This document shows positions 62,322 to 64,000 of a stretch of 64,000 bases of DNA, piece after piece. Source of the stretch: DATJSJ01 sp035504175 (GTDB lineage: Bacteria; Pseudomonadota; Alphaproteobacteria; Acetobacterales; Acetobacteraceae); the NCBI GenBank assembly GCA_035504175.1, contig DATJSJ010000199.1, forward strand, positions 14,022 through 78,021, given 5' to 3'. Numbering within the stretch: the stretch's first letter is position 1; each line of letters begins with the position of its first letter. The translations under genes and the position numbers were made by a program. The notes beneath the pieces are model-generated. The model saw nothing but the letters and a program-made list of their open reading frames with translations. It had not been told where the DNA came from and did no database searches.

Positions 62322-63294
62322 ACTGCGGCACACATTCCGACACATTCGCCCTCGTGACCGCCGGCGTATCGTACGTCAGAAACGCCGCCTTGCGCACCTT
62401 CTTCCCCGTCACGTCGTCGTACAGCGCATCGAACGCCAGCGCCCCGAGATTCTCCGGCTTGTAGCAAACCGTCGCCGTCACCTCCCCGGACTTGATCGCG
62501 CTGATCGCAAGCTTCGATCCGCCCATGCCGATCAGCTTCGCGTCCGATCCTGCGTCGCGCACGGCGCGGGCGCAGCCTACCACCATGTCGTCCGACTCGG
62601 CGAAGAACAGATCGACGCCCGGATTCGACTGCAGGATGTTCTGACAGGCGGACTCACCTTTCTCCGCCGTCCAGTCGCCGGGCTGCGACGCGACGATGTC
62701 GTATTTCGCCCCGGCCGCCTTCAGCGCGTTCTCGAATCCCTCGCGACGCTGCTGCACCTCGGGAAAACCCGCCTTGCCCTCGATCACCGCGATCTTCGCA
62801 ACCTTCCCCTTCGGCAGCAGCGTCGCCGCGACGCGGCCCGCCGCCTCGCCGGCCGCAACCTCGTCCTGCGTCGCCAGCGCCACCAGCTTGGGATAGACGT
62901 CCTTGATCGGCCGCTTGTTCGGATCGCCGATCTCGGAGCCGACCGACACGACGGGAATGCCCGCCGCCGCGGCGTGGTCCACCCAGCGCACCGCGACCGT
63001 CGAGTCGAGCGGCATGATCACGATTCCGTCCACCTTTTCGGTGATCAGGTCCTGGATGTCGTTCGCCTGCTTCTGCACCTCGCCGCGCGCATCGAGCACG
63101 ATGGTCCGCGCCCCGACCTTGTCGCCGGCCTCGCGGAAGCCCTTGGCGATCGCGGAGGCGAAGGGATAGCTCAACCCGACGCTCGACAGCGCAAACGTGA
63201 GCTGCTTCGCCTGCGCGGCGCCGGACAGCCCCATCACCGTCGCGGCGGCGAGCGCCGCGCGCGTCAGCCCGCGCGGCAGGTTCGGCTTCATCAT
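62317..63294 (-). CDS. Sugar-binding protein of the first importer, RbsB-like
   Basis: A 325-residue periplasmic type-I receptor with signal peptide AALAAATVMGLSGAAQA. The fold shows QANDIQDLITEKVDGIVIMP, IPVVSVGSEI, VDLFFAESDDMVVGCARAV, and two Cys in the C-lobe. GGGAGG lies upstream of ATG 63294 (a second ATG follows at once). It follows the MaoC gene by 45 bp and precedes the repeat element and ATPase. Sugar unknown; XylF-like context with the XylH-like permease. Confidence 0.92.
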   Translation of the reverse strand: MMKPNLPRGLTRAALAAATVMGLSGAAQAKQLTFALSSVGLSYPFASAIAKGFREAGDKVGARTIVLDARGEVQKQANDIQDLITEKVDGIVIMPLDSTVAVRWVDHAAAAGIPVVSVGSEIGDPNKRPIKDVYPKLVALATQDEVAAGEAAGRVAATLLPKGKVAKIAVIEGKAGFPEVQQRREGFENALKAAGAKYDIVASQPGDWTAEKGESACQNILQSNPGVDLFFAESDDMVVGCARAVRDAGSDAKLIGMGGSKLAISAIKSGEVTATVCYKPENLGALAFDALYDDVTGKKVRKAAFLTYDTPAVTRANVSECVPQW

Positions 63295-63339
63295 CCTCGT
63301 TCCTCCCTGTTGCTGCGCGGCGCGCCGCCCGGCGCGCGC

Positions 63340-63789
63340 TCAGTCCGAGTTCCGCCGTTCGACCAGGTAGAGATGCTCGCAGGCGAGCACCGCCTCGCCG
63401 CGTTGGTTGCCGACCTCAACCGCCTCGGCGACGATGCCGAACCCGGCGCGCTTGGGATGGTCGCGCTTCTCGCGGATCGTCGCGGTGACGCGGATCGTGT
63501 CGCCGATGAACACCGGGCGAATGAAGCGCACCCGGTCATAGCCATAGGACATGGCGCGGGGATTGATGTCGCCGGCGGTCATGCCGATCGCCACACTCAG
63601 GATCAGCGTGCCGTGCGCCACGCGCTGACCGAAAGGCTGCGTCGCGCACCATTCGGCATCCATGTGATGCGGGAAGAAATCGCCGGTCTGTCCGGCATGC
63701 GCGATGATATCGGCCTCGGTGATGGTGCGGCCCATGCTGCGCCGCGCGGTGCCGATCGCGTACTGCTCGAAGAACTGCTCGACGATCAT
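63340..63789 (-). CDS. MaoC-family dehydratase/hydratase
   Basis: A 149-residue single hot-dog hydratase. The catalytic pair is intact in TGDFFPHH (Asp37 and His42, pattern D-x4-H), as in (R)-specific enoyl-CoA hydratases. [18 protein letters not shown] and [17 protein letters not shown] follow. The latter part is strikingly like the MaoC protein at 57822, which lacks the His. It lies between a dehydrogenase gene and the receptor gene. Confidence 0.92.
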   Translation of the reverse strand: MIVEQFFEQYAIGTARRSMGRTITEADIIAHAGQTGDFFPHHMDAEWCATQPFGQRVAHGTLILSVAIGMTAGDINPRAMSYGYDRVRFIRPVFIGDTIRVTATIREKRDHPKRAGFGIVAEAVEVGNQRGEAVLACEHLYLVERRNSD

Positions 63790-63884
63790 CCGCCCGCGCC
63801 ATCGCCGCGCCGCCGGTCCTGCCGCCGCCGCGTCGCCTCCCGAGATCCTTTATCCATGAAGAGTATCTGCACCAGCAAACCGCG

Positions 63885-64000
63885 TCAACCCGCCTCCTCG
63901 GGGCTCTGCGGCACCGGCGTCGCCGGCGCGGCGCTCGATTGGAAGCAGGCTTCCACCAACGCCATGCTGTGCCAGGCATCCTCGACCGAGCCGATCAGCG
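63885..64000 (-). CDS. Gfo/Idh/MocA-family oxidoreductase, C-terminal end only
   Basis: The last ~38 codons of a gene entering the window. The end LIGSVEDAWHSMALVEACFQ is the typical closing helix of Gfo/Idh/MocA dehydrogenases, followed by a short Pro/Ala tail and TGA at 63885-63887. It is the first visible gene of the long minus-strand array and would supply the oxidation step before the lactonase. Confidence 0.75.
   Translation of the reverse strand, partial: LIGSVEDAWHSMALVEACFQSSAAPATPVPQSPEEAG

Noticed and set aside
63291..63545. A short minus-strand frame between receptor and MaoC genes
   Set aside because: It lies inside the MaoC gene in another frame, with Ala/Ser/Arg-rich shadow composition.

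Overview
The window is a high-GC (about 70% by eye) chromosomal segment of an alphaproteobacterium, most likely from the Acetobacteraceae/Rhodospirillales. This placement is inferred from base composition, from housekeeping genes of alphaproteobacterial type (mutL with endonuclease motifs, htpG, rsmD-rluB, tadA), and from palindromic GGGG..CCCC spacer repeats of a kind I recall as common in Acetobacteraceae. I see no rRNA, tRNA, CRISPR array, insertion sequence or prophage. The segment is dominated by solute uptake and sugar catabolism.

Layout. 0-11 kb: 3' end of an enolase-like gene; an oxyanion (molybdate/tungstate-type) ABC transporter on the minus strand; htpG-yjbQ; a gluconolactonase-like gene; and a penicillin-acylase/GH3 pair. 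11-19.5 kb: a tagatose-kinase-like gene coupled to gatZ/kbaZ, a small secreted protein, a LuxR-type regulator, a 187-bp broken copy of gatZ, and a ribose-type sugar ABC transporter. 19.6-31.7 kb: an ornithine-cyclodeaminase-family enzyme, mutL, DUF849, an LprI-like protein, a GT2 glycosyltransferase, several uncharacterised proteins, rsmD, rluB, a class-I amidotransferase-like hydrolase, tadA and UDP-glucuronate decarboxylase. 31.7-42.3 kb: a secreted PHB-depolymerase-like esterase; a four-gene operon psuG-kinase-SDR-SDR (pseudouridine breakdown); a DUF2905 membrane protein; a Gfo/Idh dehydrogenase; nanE; and a MalEFG-type importer without an ATPase. 42.3-50.9 kb: 666 bp of apparently non-coding DNA; a DedA protein; pstSCA without pstB or phoU; an MscS channel translationally coupled to a GluR0-like potassium channel; and a type-II NADH dehydrogenase-like protein.

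50.9-64 kb: one long minus-strand gene array. It starts beyond the window with a Gfo/Idh dehydrogenase, followed by a MaoC dehydratase, a complete sugar ABC importer, a beta-propeller lactonase, a second MaoC protein lacking the usual catalytic His, a CaiB/BaiF CoA-transferase, a solute-binding-fold protein with no signal peptide, and a second sugar importer whose ATPase is split into two genes. Most internal junctions are 4-bp start/stop overlaps, so the array is probably one operon. It joins sugar uptake and oxidation to acyl-CoA chemistry, which makes it the best candidate here for an undescribed pathway. Other candidates are the GH3/amidohydrolase pair, the psuG-kinase-SDR-SDR operon, and the MscS/GluR0 channel pair.

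A composite repeat of about 130-140 bp made of four hairpin modules occurs at 10957-11100 and, inverted, at 62188-62321; one module also occurs alone near 7020. nanE and dedA appear to use rare start codons, each behind a good ribosome binding site.
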